Below are positions 42,756 to 52,515 of a stretch of 64,000 nt of DNA, one piece after another. The stretch is from Candidatus Omnitrophota bacterium. Lineage in GTDB: Bacteria; Omnitrophota; Gorgyraeia; JABMRG01. The position numbers were made by a program, and so were the translations under genes. The stretch's first letter is position 1; the number at the start of each line of letters is the position of its first letter. The notes below the pieces were generated by a model. That model searched no databases and was not told the origin of the DNA. It saw only the letters and a list, made by a program, of their open reading frames with translations. The DNA is taken from NCBI GenBank assembly GCA_030593065.1, contig JAUVHV010000004.1:54077-118076 (forward strand), read 5' to 3'.

Positions 42756-43915
42756 TGTCAAAACGAGATTATTACGATATTCTGGGTGCATCACGCACCG
42801 CTTCAGCAGATGAGATAAAGAAGGCCTACAGAAAACAGGCACTTAAATATCACCCTGACAGGGTCTCTGACGATGGCAAGAAAGAGGCAGCTGAAAAGTT
42901 CAAAGAGGCAACAGAGGCTTACGAGATATTAAGTGACTCTACAAAAAGGCCTCAGTATGATCAATTTGGCCACGCGGCTTTTCAGAACGGTGGTTTTGGC
43001 GGTGGCGGCTTTGGAGGAATGGAGCATGCTGAGGAGGTCTTTCGCGAGTTTATAGGCGGCTTTGGCGGCGGTGGAGGCGGTATATTCGGAAGCATATTTG
43101 ACGGCGTCTTTGGTTCTTCTTCAGGTTCGGGGAGAAACGCGCCTCGCAGAGGATCTGACCTTGAGATGAGTATGGAGATAAGCTTCGAAGAGGCAGCTTT
43201 TGGAGTTGAGAAGAAGATTAAGATACCGCGATACGAGACATGCCCTACATGCAAAGGTGATGGCGCGAAACCAGGCACAAAGAGAAGGCGCTGTTCTTAC
43301 TGCGCCGGCACCGGCCAGGTAATGAGCCAGGCAGGTTTTTTAAATATTGCAAGAACATGCCCGCGTTGCCAGGGTGAAGGAGAAACAATAGAATCTCCAT
43401 GTATAGAATGCAGATCTACAGGACGGGTTAAGCAGGAAAAGAGTATAAAGATAGATATTCCCGGCGGTGTTGATACGGGAACAAGGGTCAGGGTGTATGG
43501 CGAAGGCGAGATTGGCCAACGCGGCGGTGGGCGCGGAGACCTTTATATCCTTATATATGTAAAAAAGCACACTATCTTTAAGCGGGACGAAAATAACGTG
43601 CTATGCGAACTCCCCATAAGTTTTGTCCAAGCTGCTCTTGGTGACGAGGTGGGTGTGCCTACTTTATATGGAAAAGTAGATATGAAGATTCCAGCGGGAA
43701 CACAACCCGGTAAGATATTCAGGATTAGGGATAAAGGTATAAGTGATGTGCGCGGACGCGGAAAAGGCGATCAGCTTGTAAAGATTATAATAGAAGTTCC
43801 CACAAGGTTGACCGCCCAACAGAAGAAGCTTTTAAAAGAGTTTAGCTCATCAGGAGGCGGGGCCACACCCGGCATAAGCTCTTTTGTGGACAAACTCAAA
43901 GGAGTTTTCAAGTGA
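42755..43915 (+). CDS. dnaJ: Chaperone DnaJ (Hsp40)
   Basis: Canonical type I DnaJ of 386 residues. The J domain has [12 protein letters not shown] with HPD, followed by a Gly/Phe-rich region, four zinc-binding repeats ([32 protein letters not shown]) and the two C-terminal beta domains. The start is GTG 42755, sharing one base with the dnaK TAG stop. It is the last gene of the CIRCE-controlled operon. Confidence 0.97.
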   Translation: MSKRDYYDILGASRTASADEIKKAYRKQALKYHPDRVSDDGKKEAAEKFKEATEAYEILSDSTKRPQYDQFGHAAFQNGGFGGGGFGGMEHAEEVFREFIGGFGGGGGGIFGSIFDGVFGSSSGSGRNAPRRGSDLEMSMEISFEEAAFGVEKKIKIPRYETCPTCKGDGAKPGTKRRRCSYCAGTGQVMSQAGFLNIARTCPRCQGEGETIESPCIECRSTGRVKQEKSIKIDIPGGVDTGTRVRVYGEGEIGQRGGGRGDLYILIYVKKHTIFKRDENNVLCELPISFVQAALGDEVGVPTLYGKVDMKIPAGTQPGKIFRIRDKGISDVRGRGKGDQLVKIIIEVPTRLTAQQKKLLKEFSSSGGGATPGISSFVDKLKGVFK

Positions 43916-43920
43916 AATGA

Positions 43921-43970
43921 GCGCATAATTTATGGAGCACAACGTGCGAGATAAATTATATAGCGCGAAT
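43921..43970. repeat. Interrupted palindrome after dnaJ
   Basis: GCGCATAATTTAT pairs with ATAAATTATATAGCGC with a small bulge, and GCACAACGTGC forms an inner stem. It has no T tract, so it may be an mRNA-stabilising hairpin or a small dispersed repeat, not a classical terminator. Confidence 0.4.
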
Positions 43971-44029
43971 TTTATCCTGAGGATATGAAGTATCCGAAGG
44001 ATCTAAGGGTAAATAATAAAGGAAACGAT

Positions 44030-44320
44030 ATGCCGACATATGAATACAGATGCTTAAAATGTGACAAGACCTTTGATGAATTTCAATCCATTAAAGCCAA
44101 TCCTTTAAAGAACTGTAAATATTGTTCAGGCAAGGTTGAGCGTGTAATTGGTATGGGAGGAGGTTTTATCCTTAAGGGAAGCGGTTTTTATTCAACTGAT
44201 TACCGCAAGCCTGATTACAAGGAAAAAGAGAAGAAGGAAAAAGAGAGAAAGGATAAGCCTGTCTCTTGTCCGGCAAGCAAGAGTAAAGACTGCAAAAACT
44301 GCCCAATGACAGAAAAATAG
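44030..44320 (+). CDS. FmdB-type zinc-ribbon protein
   Basis: A 96-residue protein starting MPTYEYRCLKCDKTFDEFQS, the signature of the FmdB regulatory-protein family, with two cysteine pairs (C-x2-C and CKYC) forming a zinc ribbon, followed by GGGFILKGSGFYSTDYR and a charged tail that contains more cysteines. The ATG at 44030 is preceded by AAAGGA; a longer upstream frame does not match the family. The function is unknown beyond probable nucleic-acid or protein binding. Confidence 0.87.
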   Translation: MPTYEYRCLKCDKTFDEFQSIKANPLKNCKYCSGKVERVIGMGGGFILKGSGFYSTDYRKPDYKEKEKKEKERKDKPVSCPASKSKDCKNCPMTEK

Positions 44321-44673
44321 TGAGAAATTTTCTAAAATACTGGCTGCCTGTAATCATGTATGCGGCAGCCATTTTTATCTTTTCCTCAATATCAAAACCA
44401 CCAAAGGCTTTAGAGCTCTTTCCTTATTCGGATAAGGTTTTGCACTTAATGGAATACGCTATATTCGGATTTTTAATGATAAGAGCGCTATGCTCCTTAA
44501 AATTGAATAAGAACCTTCTGTTTTTAAGGCTTGCGGCAGTAGTGATTGTGCTGTTTTACGGTTTTACCGACGAGATTCATCAGTATTTTGTTCCGGGAAG
44601 AGATATGGACATCTTTGATTGTCTAAGCAATGGCCTTGGCGCGTTAATAGGCCAGATGTTTTTCCATGAATAA
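44320..44673 (+). CDS. VanZ-family membrane protein
   Basis: A 117-residue membrane protein with four hydrophobic segments and the VanZ pattern: SDKVLHLMEYAIFGFL, then GFTDEIHQYFVPGRDMDIFDCLSNGLG. The start is GTG 44320, overlapping the preceding TAG by one base. Role unknown. Confidence 0.85.
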   Translation: MRNFLKYWLPVIMYAAAIFIFSSISKPPKALELFPYSDKVLHLMEYAIFGFLMIRALCSLKLNKNLLFLRLAAVVIVLFYGFTDEIHQYFVPGRDMDIFDCLSNGLGALIGQMFFHE

Positions 44674-44695
44674 AAGCGATATATAAGGGGGTGTG

Positions 44696-45970
44696 ATGGT
44701 AAAGATAAGTCCATTTCAAGCACTAAAGTATGATAGGGATAAGGTCTCTCTTAAAAAAGTAATATGCCCGCCATACGATGTTATAAATCACGCGCAGCGG
44801 GAAGGATATATCAAGGAGTCAGTTTACAATATTGTAAGGATTGTCCTTCCTCAGCGGAAAGACTCGACTCACGATTACAAAAAAGCGGAAAAAGATTTAT
44901 CCGCGTGGATTAATAAAGGTATATTAAAATACGACCCCATACCAAGTCTTTATGTCTATGCACAGGAGTGCTGTATAAATGGTAAAAATATAAGCCGTTG
45001 CGGTTTCTTCTCACTCCTAAAACTTGATAAGAGGGGAAACTCAGGTGTGCTTCCTCATGAGAATGTCTTTTCTAATCCGGTTTTTGACAGAGCTAATCTT
45101 ATGAAACAGACAAGGGCGCATTTGAGCCCTATATTTATTATTTTTAAAGACGCTAAAGCAGAAGCTCAGAAGATGTTAACAGATATTACAAGGAAGGCTA
45201 AGCCTGAATCAGATATATACGCGGATGGTTCAAGGCATAAGCTCTGGCCTGTTACGGATAAAAAGTTAATTGCCAAACTTATAAAACATGTAAATTTATC
45301 ACAGACATTCATCGCAGATGGACATCACCGTTTCAGGGCATCTATGGCAGTCAAAGATTATTTTAACAGCAAGAAAAGAAGAGATGACGGCCATTCGCAT
45401 ACATTGGTATATCTTGCCAGCTCAGAGGATAAAGGCCTGGAGATATTGCCTACTTACAGGACGGTTAAGGTGCTTCCGAAAGGTTTTGACGTAGAGTATA
45501 TCAGGAAACATCTCGGCAAATATTTTGATATTAAATCTATATCACCAAAGTCAGTCGGTAAAGCCTTAAAAAGCGCTTTTAAGAAAAGAGAAAGCGCTTT
45601 TGTGCTCTATTATAAGAAGAAGTACCTGCTTATTGTTCTTAAAGATAAGAATATGATAAAAGAGATAGGCCCTAAGAGCGCAAGCCTTACGTGGAAGAGG
45701 CTTGATGTCTCGATACTGCATAATCTTGTATTCAAGAAGCTTCTTAAAGTAAAAGAGAAGATAGGAAAAGCGCGCAATATATATTATTATAAAGACAAGA
45801 ACGATCTGGTTAAGAAGGTTAATTCCGGTAAGCAGAAATTGGGTGTATTCTTAAATTCATCTACAATGGATGATGTGGTAAAGCTTGCCAAAAATGGTGA
45901 GAAGATGCCCCATAAATCGACCTATTTTTACCCTAAGCCTCTCACAGGCCTTGTGATCCATAAGTTCTAG
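44696..45970 (+). CDS. DUF1015-family protein
   Basis: Conserved protein of about 424 residues beginning VKISPFQALKYD and containing ICPPYDVI, the central FIADGHHRFRASMAVKD block and a C-terminal LHNLVFKKLL. These match the DUF1015 family, whose biochemical role I cannot state. The ATG at 44696 is favoured by AAGGGG at 44685-44690; a GTG one codon earlier is possible. A strong terminator follows the gene. Confidence 0.88.
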   Translation: MVKISPFQALKYDRDKVSLKKVICPPYDVINHAQREGYIKESVYNIVRIVLPQRKDSTHDYKKAEKDLSAWINKGILKYDPIPSLYVYAQECCINGKNISRCGFFSLLKLDKRGNSGVLPHENVFSNPVFDRANLMKQTRAHLSPIFIIFKDAKAEAQKMLTDITRKAKPESDIYADGSRHKLWPVTDKKLIAKLIKHVNLSQTFIADGHHRFRASMAVKDYFNSKKRRDDGHSHTLVYLASSEDKGLEILPTYRTVKVLPKGFDVEYIRKHLGKYFDIKSISPKSVGKALKSAFKKRESAFVLYYKKKYLLIVLKDKNMIKEIGPKSASLTWKRLDVSILHNLVFKKLLKVKEKIGKARNIYYYKDKNDLVKKVNSGKQKLGVFLNSSTMDDVVKLAKNGEKMPHKSTYFYPKPLTGLVIHKF

Positions 45971-46001
45971 GCTTAACTTTGTTTTTGCGAATCAAATAAT
46001 G

Positions 46002-46038
46002 AAAGTAAAAAGGTGCCTATCTCCTTTTTACTTTTTTT
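46002..46038 (+). terminator. Rho-independent terminator
   Basis: A perfect 12-bp stem, AAAGTAAAAAGG (46002-46013) with CCTTTTTACTTT (46023-46034), has a 9-base loop and is followed by further T residues. It separates the DUF1015 gene from the corrinoid protein gene. Confidence 0.85.
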
Positions 46039-46103
46039 ATTGCTATAATAGTACTAATATGATACTATGTAGCTTAAATTTGCAGTATAAGAAGTGAGGT
46101 TTT

Positions 46104-46739
46104 ATGTTGAATTGGAATAACCTTCATGACGCTATATTAAGTGGTGATATAGCATCTACCCCAAAATTGGTTGAAGAAGCTATATCAGAAGGCGCAAGCC
46201 CTGAAGATGTCCTTGAAAAGGGGCTTATCGCTGGCATGGCAGATGTGGGGGCAAAATTTAAGGCAAATGATATATTTGTTCCTGAGGTGCTTATAGCTGC
46301 TAAGGCTATGCATGCGGCTTTGGACATATTGGAGCCGCTTCTTATCGCGAGCGGTGTTAAGCCGAAGGCTACGGTAGCGGTAGGTACTGTAAAAGGTGAC
46401 CTCCATGATATAGGTAAAAATCTCGTTGCGATGATGTTAAAAGGCGCGGGATTTCATGTGGTGGATTTAGGCATAGATATTGCTCCTGATGCCTTTATAA
46501 CAAGAGCAGAAGAGGCAAACGCCTCTTTAATAGCCATGTCATCTCTTTTGACTACATCTATGCCATCAATGAAGGCTACCATAAAAATACTTAAAGAGCG
46601 GGGTTTGAGCTCAAAGATAAAGACAATAATCGGCGGAGCGCCGGTTACTCAGGAGTATGCTGATGATATTGGGGCGGATGGTTATGCTCAGGATGCCTCA
46701 TCCGCGGTCGATAAAGCAAAACAACTTTTAGGGGCCTGA
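46104..46739 (+). CDS. Corrinoid (B12-binding) methyltransferase carrier protein
   Basis: A 211-residue methylamine/methanol-type corrinoid protein. The N-terminal helical cap (LHDAILSGDIASTPKLVEEA) is followed by a Rossmann-like B12 domain with the cobalt-ligand motif GDLHDIGKNL (DxHxxG), then MSSLLTTSM and IGGAPVTQEYADDIGADGY. Such proteins pass methyl groups between a substrate-specific methyltransferase and tetrahydrofolate or coenzyme M. Neither partner methyltransferase nor a reactivase is adjacent. Confidence 0.92.
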   Translation: MLNWNNLHDAILSGDIASTPKLVEEAISEGASPEDVLEKGLIAGMADVGAKFKANDIFVPEVLIAAKAMHAALDILEPLLIASGVKPKATVAVGTVKGDLHDIGKNLVAMMLKGAGFHVVDLGIDIAPDAFITRAEEANASLIAMSSLLTTSMPSMKATIKILKERGLSSKIKTIIGGAPVTQEYADDIGADGYAQDASSAVDKAKQLLGA

Positions 46740-46771
46740 TTTTTCTTCAAAAGAGAAAGTATAGACTGAAA

Positions 46772-47635
46772 ATGGCTATTTTTTTTGGAAAGCAAAAACC
46801 TCAATATCGAAAACCCGCTAAAAATAACAGAAAGAGCAAAATCCCGGATGGCTTGTGGACAAAGTGCGAAGACTGCGGTGATATTATATTCAATAAAGCG
46901 CTTGAAGAGAATTTCATGGTATGTGCCAAGTGCAACTATCATTTTGTTCTCGGGATTAGAAAGCGCATAGAGATTACTCTTGATGAAGGTATATTTGAGG
47001 AACTGGATAGCGATCTTACATCGATTGATCTGCTGGATTTTCAAGGGCCTAAGACATACAAAGAGAAGCTTAAAAAAGATGCTGAACTCACTGGTTTGAA
47101 AGAAGCTGCTGTTTATGGAAAGGGTAAAATTAATTCAAAAGATGTTGTATTGGTAGTGACAGATTCCAGGTTTATAATGGGTTCTATGGGTTCTGTTGTC
47201 GGAGAGAAGATTACGCGCGCAATAGAACTTGCGGAAAAGGAGAAACTTCCTATAATAGTCATATCTGGTTCAGGGGGCGGCGCCAGGATGTATGAAGGGA
47301 TGTTCTCTCTTATGCAGATGGCCAAGACAGCGACAGCTCTTTCACGCCTGAATAAATCGGGTGGGCTTTTTATATCTGTACTTACAAACCCAACAATGGC
47401 AGGTGTTCTGGCAAGTTTTGCTTCATTGGGTGATGTAATAATAGCTGAACCAAAGTCTCTAATAGGATTTACAGGCCCGCGCGTAATAGAGCAGACCATA
47501 AGGCAGAAACTACCGGAAGGTTTTCAAACGTCAGAGTTTCTCCTTGAGCACGGATTTGTTGATATGATAGTATCCAGGAAAGATATGAGAAGCAGGTTTT
47601 TTGGCTTGATGGATTATTTAAAAGTTAACCCATAA
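46772..47635 (+). CDS. accD: Acetyl-CoA carboxylase carboxyltransferase subunit beta
   Basis: Half of the carboxyltransferase that makes malonyl-CoA for fatty acid synthesis. The N-terminal zinc finger is CEDCGDIIFNKALEENFMVC with CxxC at both ends. The crotonase-like core has DSRFIMGSMGSVVGEKI, ISGSGGGARMYEG and FTGPRVIEQTIRQKLPEGFQ. The length of 287 residues is normal. accA is not adjacent within the window. Confidence 0.96.
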   Translation: MAIFFGKQKPQYRKPAKNNRKSKIPDGLWTKCEDCGDIIFNKALEENFMVCAKCNYHFVLGIRKRIEITLDEGIFEELDSDLTSIDLLDFQGPKTYKEKLKKDAELTGLKEAAVYGKGKINSKDVVLVVTDSRFIMGSMGSVVGEKITRAIELAEKEKLPIIVISGSGGGARMYEGMFSLMQMAKTATALSRLNKSGGLFISVLTNPTMAGVLASFASLGDVIIAEPKSLIGFTGPRVIEQTIRQKLPEGFQTSEFLLEHGFVDMIVSRKDMRSRFFGLMDYLKVNP

Positions 47636-47654
47636 GTTTAAAGGATATTAAAAA

Positions 47655-48758
47655 ATGGCACAGGTAAGTTTAAGGAACGTAACAAAGATATTTTCAGGAA
47701 ATATAAAGGCTGTGGACAATATAAGTTTAGGCATAGAGAGCAAGGAGTTTCTTGTCCTGGTAGGGCCCTCGGGCTGTGGGAAATCTACCACCCTTCGCAT
47801 GATAGCAGGATTAGAGGAGCCGACAACTGGTAAGATATATATAGGTGATAAGATGGTGATAGGTATTCCGCCAAAAGACCGCAATATCGCGATGGTCTTT
47901 CAGAATTACGCGTTATATCCCCATATGACAGTATATGAGAATATGGCTTTTGCGTTAAAACTTCGCAGGTTTTCCAGGAGTGAGATAAGCTATAGAGTAA
48001 AGGCAGCGGCTGAGATATTAAGCATAACTAAACATCTTAATAAGAGGCCAAAGGTTCTTTCAGGCGGTGAAAGACAGCGTGTGGCTGTAGGAAGGGCCAT
48101 AGTAAGAAAGCCCATTGTCTTCCTGTTTGATGAACCGCTTAGCAATCTTGACGCGAAATTACGCATTCAGATGAGGACAGAGATAAATAAGCTTTATACC
48201 AGGCTTCAGACTACAATGGTATATGTCACGCACGATCAGGTAGAGGCCATGACAATGGGTACAAGGATTGCAGTTATGAAAGATGGTTTAATAGATCAGG
48301 TTGCGGATCCTATAACACTGTATAATCACCCTGTAAATAAATTTGTAGCAGGATTTATTGGTTCACCACCTATGAATTTTATGAATGGCATAATAGTCAG
48401 GAAGGATGGTAAATTATTTTTTAATGGAGAAAATTTTATGGTTAAGCTTACAGATGAGATGATGAATAAGCTTCAACCCTTTTGTGATAAGGAAGTGACT
48501 TTTGGATTAAGGCCGGAGGATGTTCATGATAAACTTTTTGTTCAATATGCCTCAGAAGATAATACTGTAAAAGTGACCTGTGAAGTTGTAGAGCCGATGG
48601 GCGCGGAGGTCTATCTCTATCTCAGCACAGGCAAGCATACCCTTATTGCCCGTGTAGGAGGCCATAATAAATCTGTTGTTAATCAGGAGATGGATATGGT
48701 TTTTGATATGAGTAAGGCGCATTTTTTTGATTCCAAGACAGAGAAGGCCATTATATAA
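47655..48758 (+). CDS. Carbohydrate-type ABC transporter ATPase (MsmX/UgpC group)
   Basis: ATPase with Walker A VGPSGCGKSTTLR, the Q-loop FQNYALYPHMTVYEN, signature LSGGERQRVAVGRA, Walker B VFLFDEPLSNLDAKLR and YVTHDQVEAMTMG. A C-terminal TOBE-like regulatory domain (from about residue 240) follows, with FGLRPEDVHD. At 367 residues it fits the MalK/UgpC/MsmX group. No permease or binding protein is adjacent, so it may serve several sugar importers, as MsmX does in other bacteria. Confidence 0.93.
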   Translation: MAQVSLRNVTKIFSGNIKAVDNISLGIESKEFLVLVGPSGCGKSTTLRMIAGLEEPTTGKIYIGDKMVIGIPPKDRNIAMVFQNYALYPHMTVYENMAFALKLRRFSRSEISYRVKAAAEILSITKHLNKRPKVLSGGERQRVAVGRAIVRKPIVFLFDEPLSNLDAKLRIQMRTEINKLYTRLQTTMVYVTHDQVEAMTMGTRIAVMKDGLIDQVADPITLYNHPVNKFVAGFIGSPPMNFMNGIIVRKDGKLFFNGENFMVKLTDEMMNKLQPFCDKEVTFGLRPEDVHDKLFVQYASEDNTVKVTCEVVEPMGAEVYLYLSTGKHTLIARVGGHNKSVVNQEMDMVFDMSKAHFFDSKTEKAII

Positions 48759-48764
48759 CTACCT

Positions 48765-50201
48765 ATGTATCCTCTAAAATACAAAGTTATCCTGACGGTA
48801 TTATTGCTTGTAATACTGCTGCCGCTTATCTATTCCCTGTTTACAGGATTTTCACTTTTTGAAAGTGAACCTTCATACCTTTTTAGCGTTATGCCTTATC
48901 TTGTCGTGTTATTCGGAATCGCGATAATCTTATCCCCTATATTATTGGAAACTAATGGGCATTGGGCCTGTTTTTTTATTGCCACTGTGGTAATGTCTGT
49001 GCTTTCTCTGGCAACCGGACAATATTATTATCTTTTCTGGCTGATTGTACTTTTAGGTATTTCTATTGCAATTCACGTATTTTATAAGCAGAGAGTCGAC
49101 ATCATCGGGAAGAAGATTAATGCTGTGAAAAAGATTAAGGAGGTAGTAAACGTTGTTAAGCTTCACTGGCAGCAGGCAGAAGCATTCAATAGCGCTCTAT
49201 CTCAACGCCTGGAAAGGTACAGGAGTTTACGGAAGATAGGGGAAAGTTTTAGCGCGAGGCTCTCAATTGAAGATATCTGCCAGCTCGCTGTAGAGACAGC
49301 CTGTGAGATGATATCTGGAACTGACGTGGCAATGCTTTTTTTAGTAAATGAGAGCCAACAGAAATTGATACTCTCCGCGTCTAAAAAAGTGGCTGAATTG
49401 CCGAAGATAAAGTCAAAGACAGGCGACATATTCGATAAATGGGTTTTTAAAGAGAGGCAATCTCTGAGTGTAGAAGATATTAACGAGGATTTCCGCTTTG
49501 ATTACATTCCATTGCGCGGAGAGAGATATTTCAAATCGTTGATTAGCGTCCCAATGATAAACCAGTCACGTATAATAGGAATATTACGTTTAAATAGCAG
49601 AGAAAAGAATAGCTACTCGTTTGATGACTTGAGGCTGCTTGATTTTATATCTGACCTTGCCTCGAGCGCGGTTAACAATGCCCGTCTTTATAAAACCACT
49701 GAAGAGCTTTCCACAAAAGATTCTCTTACAGGTTTCTATATACATAGATATTTGAAAGAGTCGCTTATCAGGGAGGTAGATAGAGCGCGGATTAACAGAA
49801 GCCTTCTTTCTCTTGTTATGATAGATATCGACCACTTTAAGGATTATAACGATAAGTATGGCCATTCTGCCGGTGATAAGGTACTTATAGGGATTGCTCG
49901 TATTATTCGTAATAATACGGTAAAATGCAGCCAGCTTATTGCGCGTTATGGCGGTGAGGAATTTGTGATTGTACTGCCTGATATGGGTAAGGATAAAGCG
50001 CGTGAATTAGCGGAAAAGATACGATTGGATATATCCAGGCGTATCTTTTTCTTAAGGCGTAAGGAGACAAGCGTTACTGTATCCGCGGGGGTTGCGTCAT
50101 ATTCAGATGAGATAACAAAGAGCGAAGAACTTCTTAAGAAGACAGATTTCTTATTATATAAAGCCAAAAAAGAGGGCCGTAATAAAGTATGCGTTGCCTG
50201 A
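48765..50201 (+). CDS. Membrane GAF-GGDEF diguanylate cyclase
   Basis: N-terminal membrane helices (residues about 5-105), a coiled linker, a GAF domain (about residues 150-310, ERYRSLRKIGESFSARLSIEDI onward) and a C-terminal GGDEF domain with SLVMIDIDHFKDYNDKYGH and active-site RYGGEEF. It should make cyclic di-GMP. The product-inhibition site (RxxD just upstream) reads KCSQ, so feedback inhibition is probably missing. It overlaps the following GGDEF gene by 13 bases. Confidence 0.93.
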   Translation: MYPLKYKVILTVLLLVILLPLIYSLFTGFSLFESEPSYLFSVMPYLVVLFGIAIILSPILLETNGHWACFFIATVVMSVLSLATGQYYYLFWLIVLLGISIAIHVFYKQRVDIIGKKINAVKKIKEVVNVVKLHWQQAEAFNSALSQRLERYRSLRKIGESFSARLSIEDICQLAVETACEMISGTDVAMLFLVNESQQKLILSASKKVAELPKIKSKTGDIFDKWVFKERQSLSVEDINEDFRFDYIPLRGERYFKSLISVPMINQSRIIGILRLNSREKNSYSFDDLRLLDFISDLASSAVNNARLYKTTEELSTKDSLTGFYIHRYLKESLIREVDRARINRSLLSLVMIDIDHFKDYNDKYGHSAGDKVLIGIARIIRNNTVKCSQLIARYGGEEFVIVLPDMGKDKARELAEKIRLDISRRIFFLRRKETSVTVSAGVASYSDEITKSEELLKKTDFLLYKAKKEGRNKVCVA

Positions 50202-51574
50202 TATCTCTTATTATTATAAGCGCGATATTTATAGCTGCCCTGCTCAATATAGTAAAGGTTGGTGCCTCCAGCCCGGTATTTAATATTGTTATTATATTGG
50301 CGGCGGTTTCAGCCGTATTTTTTTCTCTTTATGAAGCGATTTTAGTGGTAGTTGTCTGCATGCTCATGGTTGTAAGTTTTTTATTTTTAGGCTCAGGGAT
50401 AGGAAATGTTGCCCAGACAATTATCTTTTTGATGGCAGTAACTTGCGCTGGAGTTGCGCTAAAGCGGATTACAGCAAAATTAGTGAATGTAAAGATAAAA
50501 GTTTTAAATGTTATAAAAGAAGAATATCGTTCATTCTATCATTTGGATAAGAGATCTGAAAATGAAAAGCTCCATCTGCAGAAAGCAGTCCATGATATAA
50601 GCAGCCTCTATGAGGCGCCTAAGAAGATGATATCCTCAATTACGCTCGAGGAGCTTATGGGCTGTATGAAGAAATCTATAGTTGGTTATTTTGCCTTCTC
50701 AAAGTGCAAGCTGATAATATTTTCGTTTAAGGAGAAAGAGCCTCGTATAGATAAAGTATATAATATATCCGAGGGCAAGGACAACCATGATAGCTTGAGC
50801 GGCTACGAAGAAGCGCTTTGCAGCTTGATGAAAGATAAAAAAGACCCTCTTATAGTGGATAAGGCGTCAAATATGCCGGCGCCTAATGAGCTTAAGCTTC
50901 CGGATAGTGTAGAGGCCTTTACAGCAATACCGCTTATTGCCGGTAACAGGTTTAACGGTGTCTTTGCCATTGAGGGAGTTCAGCTTGATGATATGGTGCG
51001 TTTTTTAATACTTGGACACCAGTTTGCTATTGTGCTTGAAAGGATAAGGTTATACACGCTTGTACAGGAACTTGCTATTACAGACGGGCTTACAAATGTT
51101 TTTGTGCGTGGGTATTTTCTTAAAAGGCTTAATGAAGAGATAGAAAGGGCCAGCCACTTTGCCACAAACCTCTCTTTTTTAATGCTTGATATAGACCATT
51201 TTAAAGAATGTAATGACAAATTCGGCCATCTTGTAGGGGACGTAGCTCTTAAAAGAATAGCGGATATACTTAAAAGTAATCTGCGAGATATAGATATCAT
51301 GGGCCGTTATGGTGGAGAAGAGTTTGCAATAATGCTTCCTGAGACGACTAAAGAAGACGCTTTTGTTGCTGGGGAGAGGTTACGCGAAGCGGTTAAAGGA
51401 GCGGATATCAATGCTTACGATGAAAATATAAAATTGACTATCAGTATGGGTATTGCTACTTTTCCGGATGACACAAATGAATTGAGCCAGCTCATTGACA
51501 GGGCCGATCAGATGCTTTACAAGGCGAAGGAAGCCGGTAGAAACAGGGTGGAGGTTTATGGAAATAAAAAATAG
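50189..51574 (+). CDS. Membrane GGDEF diguanylate cyclase with intact I-site
   Basis: Four or so N-terminal membrane helices (residues 1-95), a helical linker, a divergent GAF-like sensor region and a C-terminal GGDEF domain (LSFLMLDIDHFKECNDKFGH, RYGGEEF). The inhibitory site RDID precedes the active site at the canonical distance. Its architecture parallels the preceding gene, suggesting an old tandem duplication. The start overlaps the preceding gene by 13 bases. Confidence 0.92.
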   Translation: MRCLISLIIISAIFIAALLNIVKVGASSPVFNIVIILAAVSAVFFSLYEAILVVVVCMLMVVSFLFLGSGIGNVAQTIIFLMAVTCAGVALKRITAKLVNVKIKVLNVIKEEYRSFYHLDKRSENEKLHLQKAVHDISSLYEAPKKMISSITLEELMGCMKKSIVGYFAFSKCKLIIFSFKEKEPRIDKVYNISEGKDNHDSLSGYEEALCSLMKDKKDPLIVDKASNMPAPNELKLPDSVEAFTAIPLIAGNRFNGVFAIEGVQLDDMVRFLILGHQFAIVLERIRLYTLVQELAITDGLTNVFVRGYFLKRLNEEIERASHFATNLSFLMLDIDHFKECNDKFGHLVGDVALKRIADILKSNLRDIDIMGRYGGEEFAIMLPETTKEDAFVAGERLREAVKGADINAYDENIKLTISMGIATFPDDTNELSQLIDRADQMLYKAKEAGRNRVEVYGNKK

Positions 51575-52511
51575 AATAATAGGCATAGACTTCGGCGCGA
51601 CATTTATAAAATTCGGTTTGTTGAATTTAAAAGGAGAGATACTTAAAAAAAGCTCTTTCCCGACAAAGGCTTATATTTCAAGGAAAAGCCTGATCTCCGG
51701 AATTATTGCTGAGTCAGAATCTATGGTTGCCGGCTTAAGGAAAAGGCTTTTAGGCGTCGGCATTGGTGTGCCCGGCCAGGTTGATTATAACAAGGGTGTA
51801 ATATATAACCTTACCAATGTAAAAGGATGGAGAGGTGTCCATTTAAGAGATATCATAAAATCACGGCTTAAAGTACCCGTATTTATTGATAATGACGCGA
51901 ATGCCGCTTGTATCGGCGAGGCCAAATGGGGCGCTGGGAAAGGTTTTAATGATATTATCTGTATTACATTAGGTTCGGGCTTAGGAAGCGCTGTTATGAT
52001 AGAGGGCAGGATATTCAGGGGAAGAGGTTATTCCGCGGCCGAGATGGGCCATATCTGTATAGAGCGATACGGCTTGAAATGCAATTGCGGTGGAAGAGGG
52101 TGCCTTGAGACATTTGCCGGAAACAGTTATATCGTAAAAGAGGCGGTGAAGCGTTTAAAAAAAGGCGAGAAATCACAACTCTTAAAACTTGCCAATGGCA
52201 AGTTTTCAGAGATAACCCCAAAACTTATAGATGAAGCTTCTAAAGAGGGCGATAGATTCTCTATCAATGTGTGGAAAAGGATGGGAGAGAATGTTGGCAT
52301 AGGCCTAAGCAGTATAGTCAATACATTCAATCCTGAAGTTATAGTTATCGGAGGCGGTGTAGCTAAATCAGGCAAAATTTTATTCGGTTCCATAAGAACA
52401 ACTATTAAAAATCGCGCAATACCTGTTTTTACAAGAGATCTTAAGATAAGAAGGGCCAGGTTTATAGAGGATGCAGGTACTGTAGGCGCTGCCGCCTTAG
52501 TACTTGAATAA
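51558..52511 (+). CDS. ROK-family sugar kinase (glucokinase-like)
   Basis: Probable glucokinase or related hexose kinase. ATP-binding IGIDFGATFIKFGLL, VGIGVPGQVD, the DNDANAACIGEAKWGAGK segment, the ROK signature, and the zinc site CNCGGRGCLE preceded by GHICIERYGLK are all present. ATG 51558 has GGTGGAGG upstream and overlaps the previous gene; the longer frame is not supported. The sugar is not certain. Confidence 0.9.
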   Translation: MEIKNRIIGIDFGATFIKFGLLNLKGEILKKSSFPTKAYISRKSLISGIIAESESMVAGLRKRLLGVGIGVPGQVDYNKGVIYNLTNVKGWRGVHLRDIIKSRLKVPVFIDNDANAACIGEAKWGAGKGFNDIICITLGSGLGSAVMIEGRIFRGRGYSAAEMGHICIERYGLKCNCGGRGCLETFAGNSYIVKEAVKRLKKGEKSQLLKLANGKFSEITPKLIDEASKEGDRFSINVWKRMGENVGIGLSSIVNTFNPEVIVIGGGVAKSGKILFGSIRTTIKNRAIPVFTRDLKIRRARFIEDAGTVGAAALVLE

Positions 52512-52515
52512 AACG

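Noticed and set aside
43921..43970. Terminator after dnaJ
   Set aside because: The palindrome has no T tract and its stem is A/T-rich, so I list it only as a palindrome.
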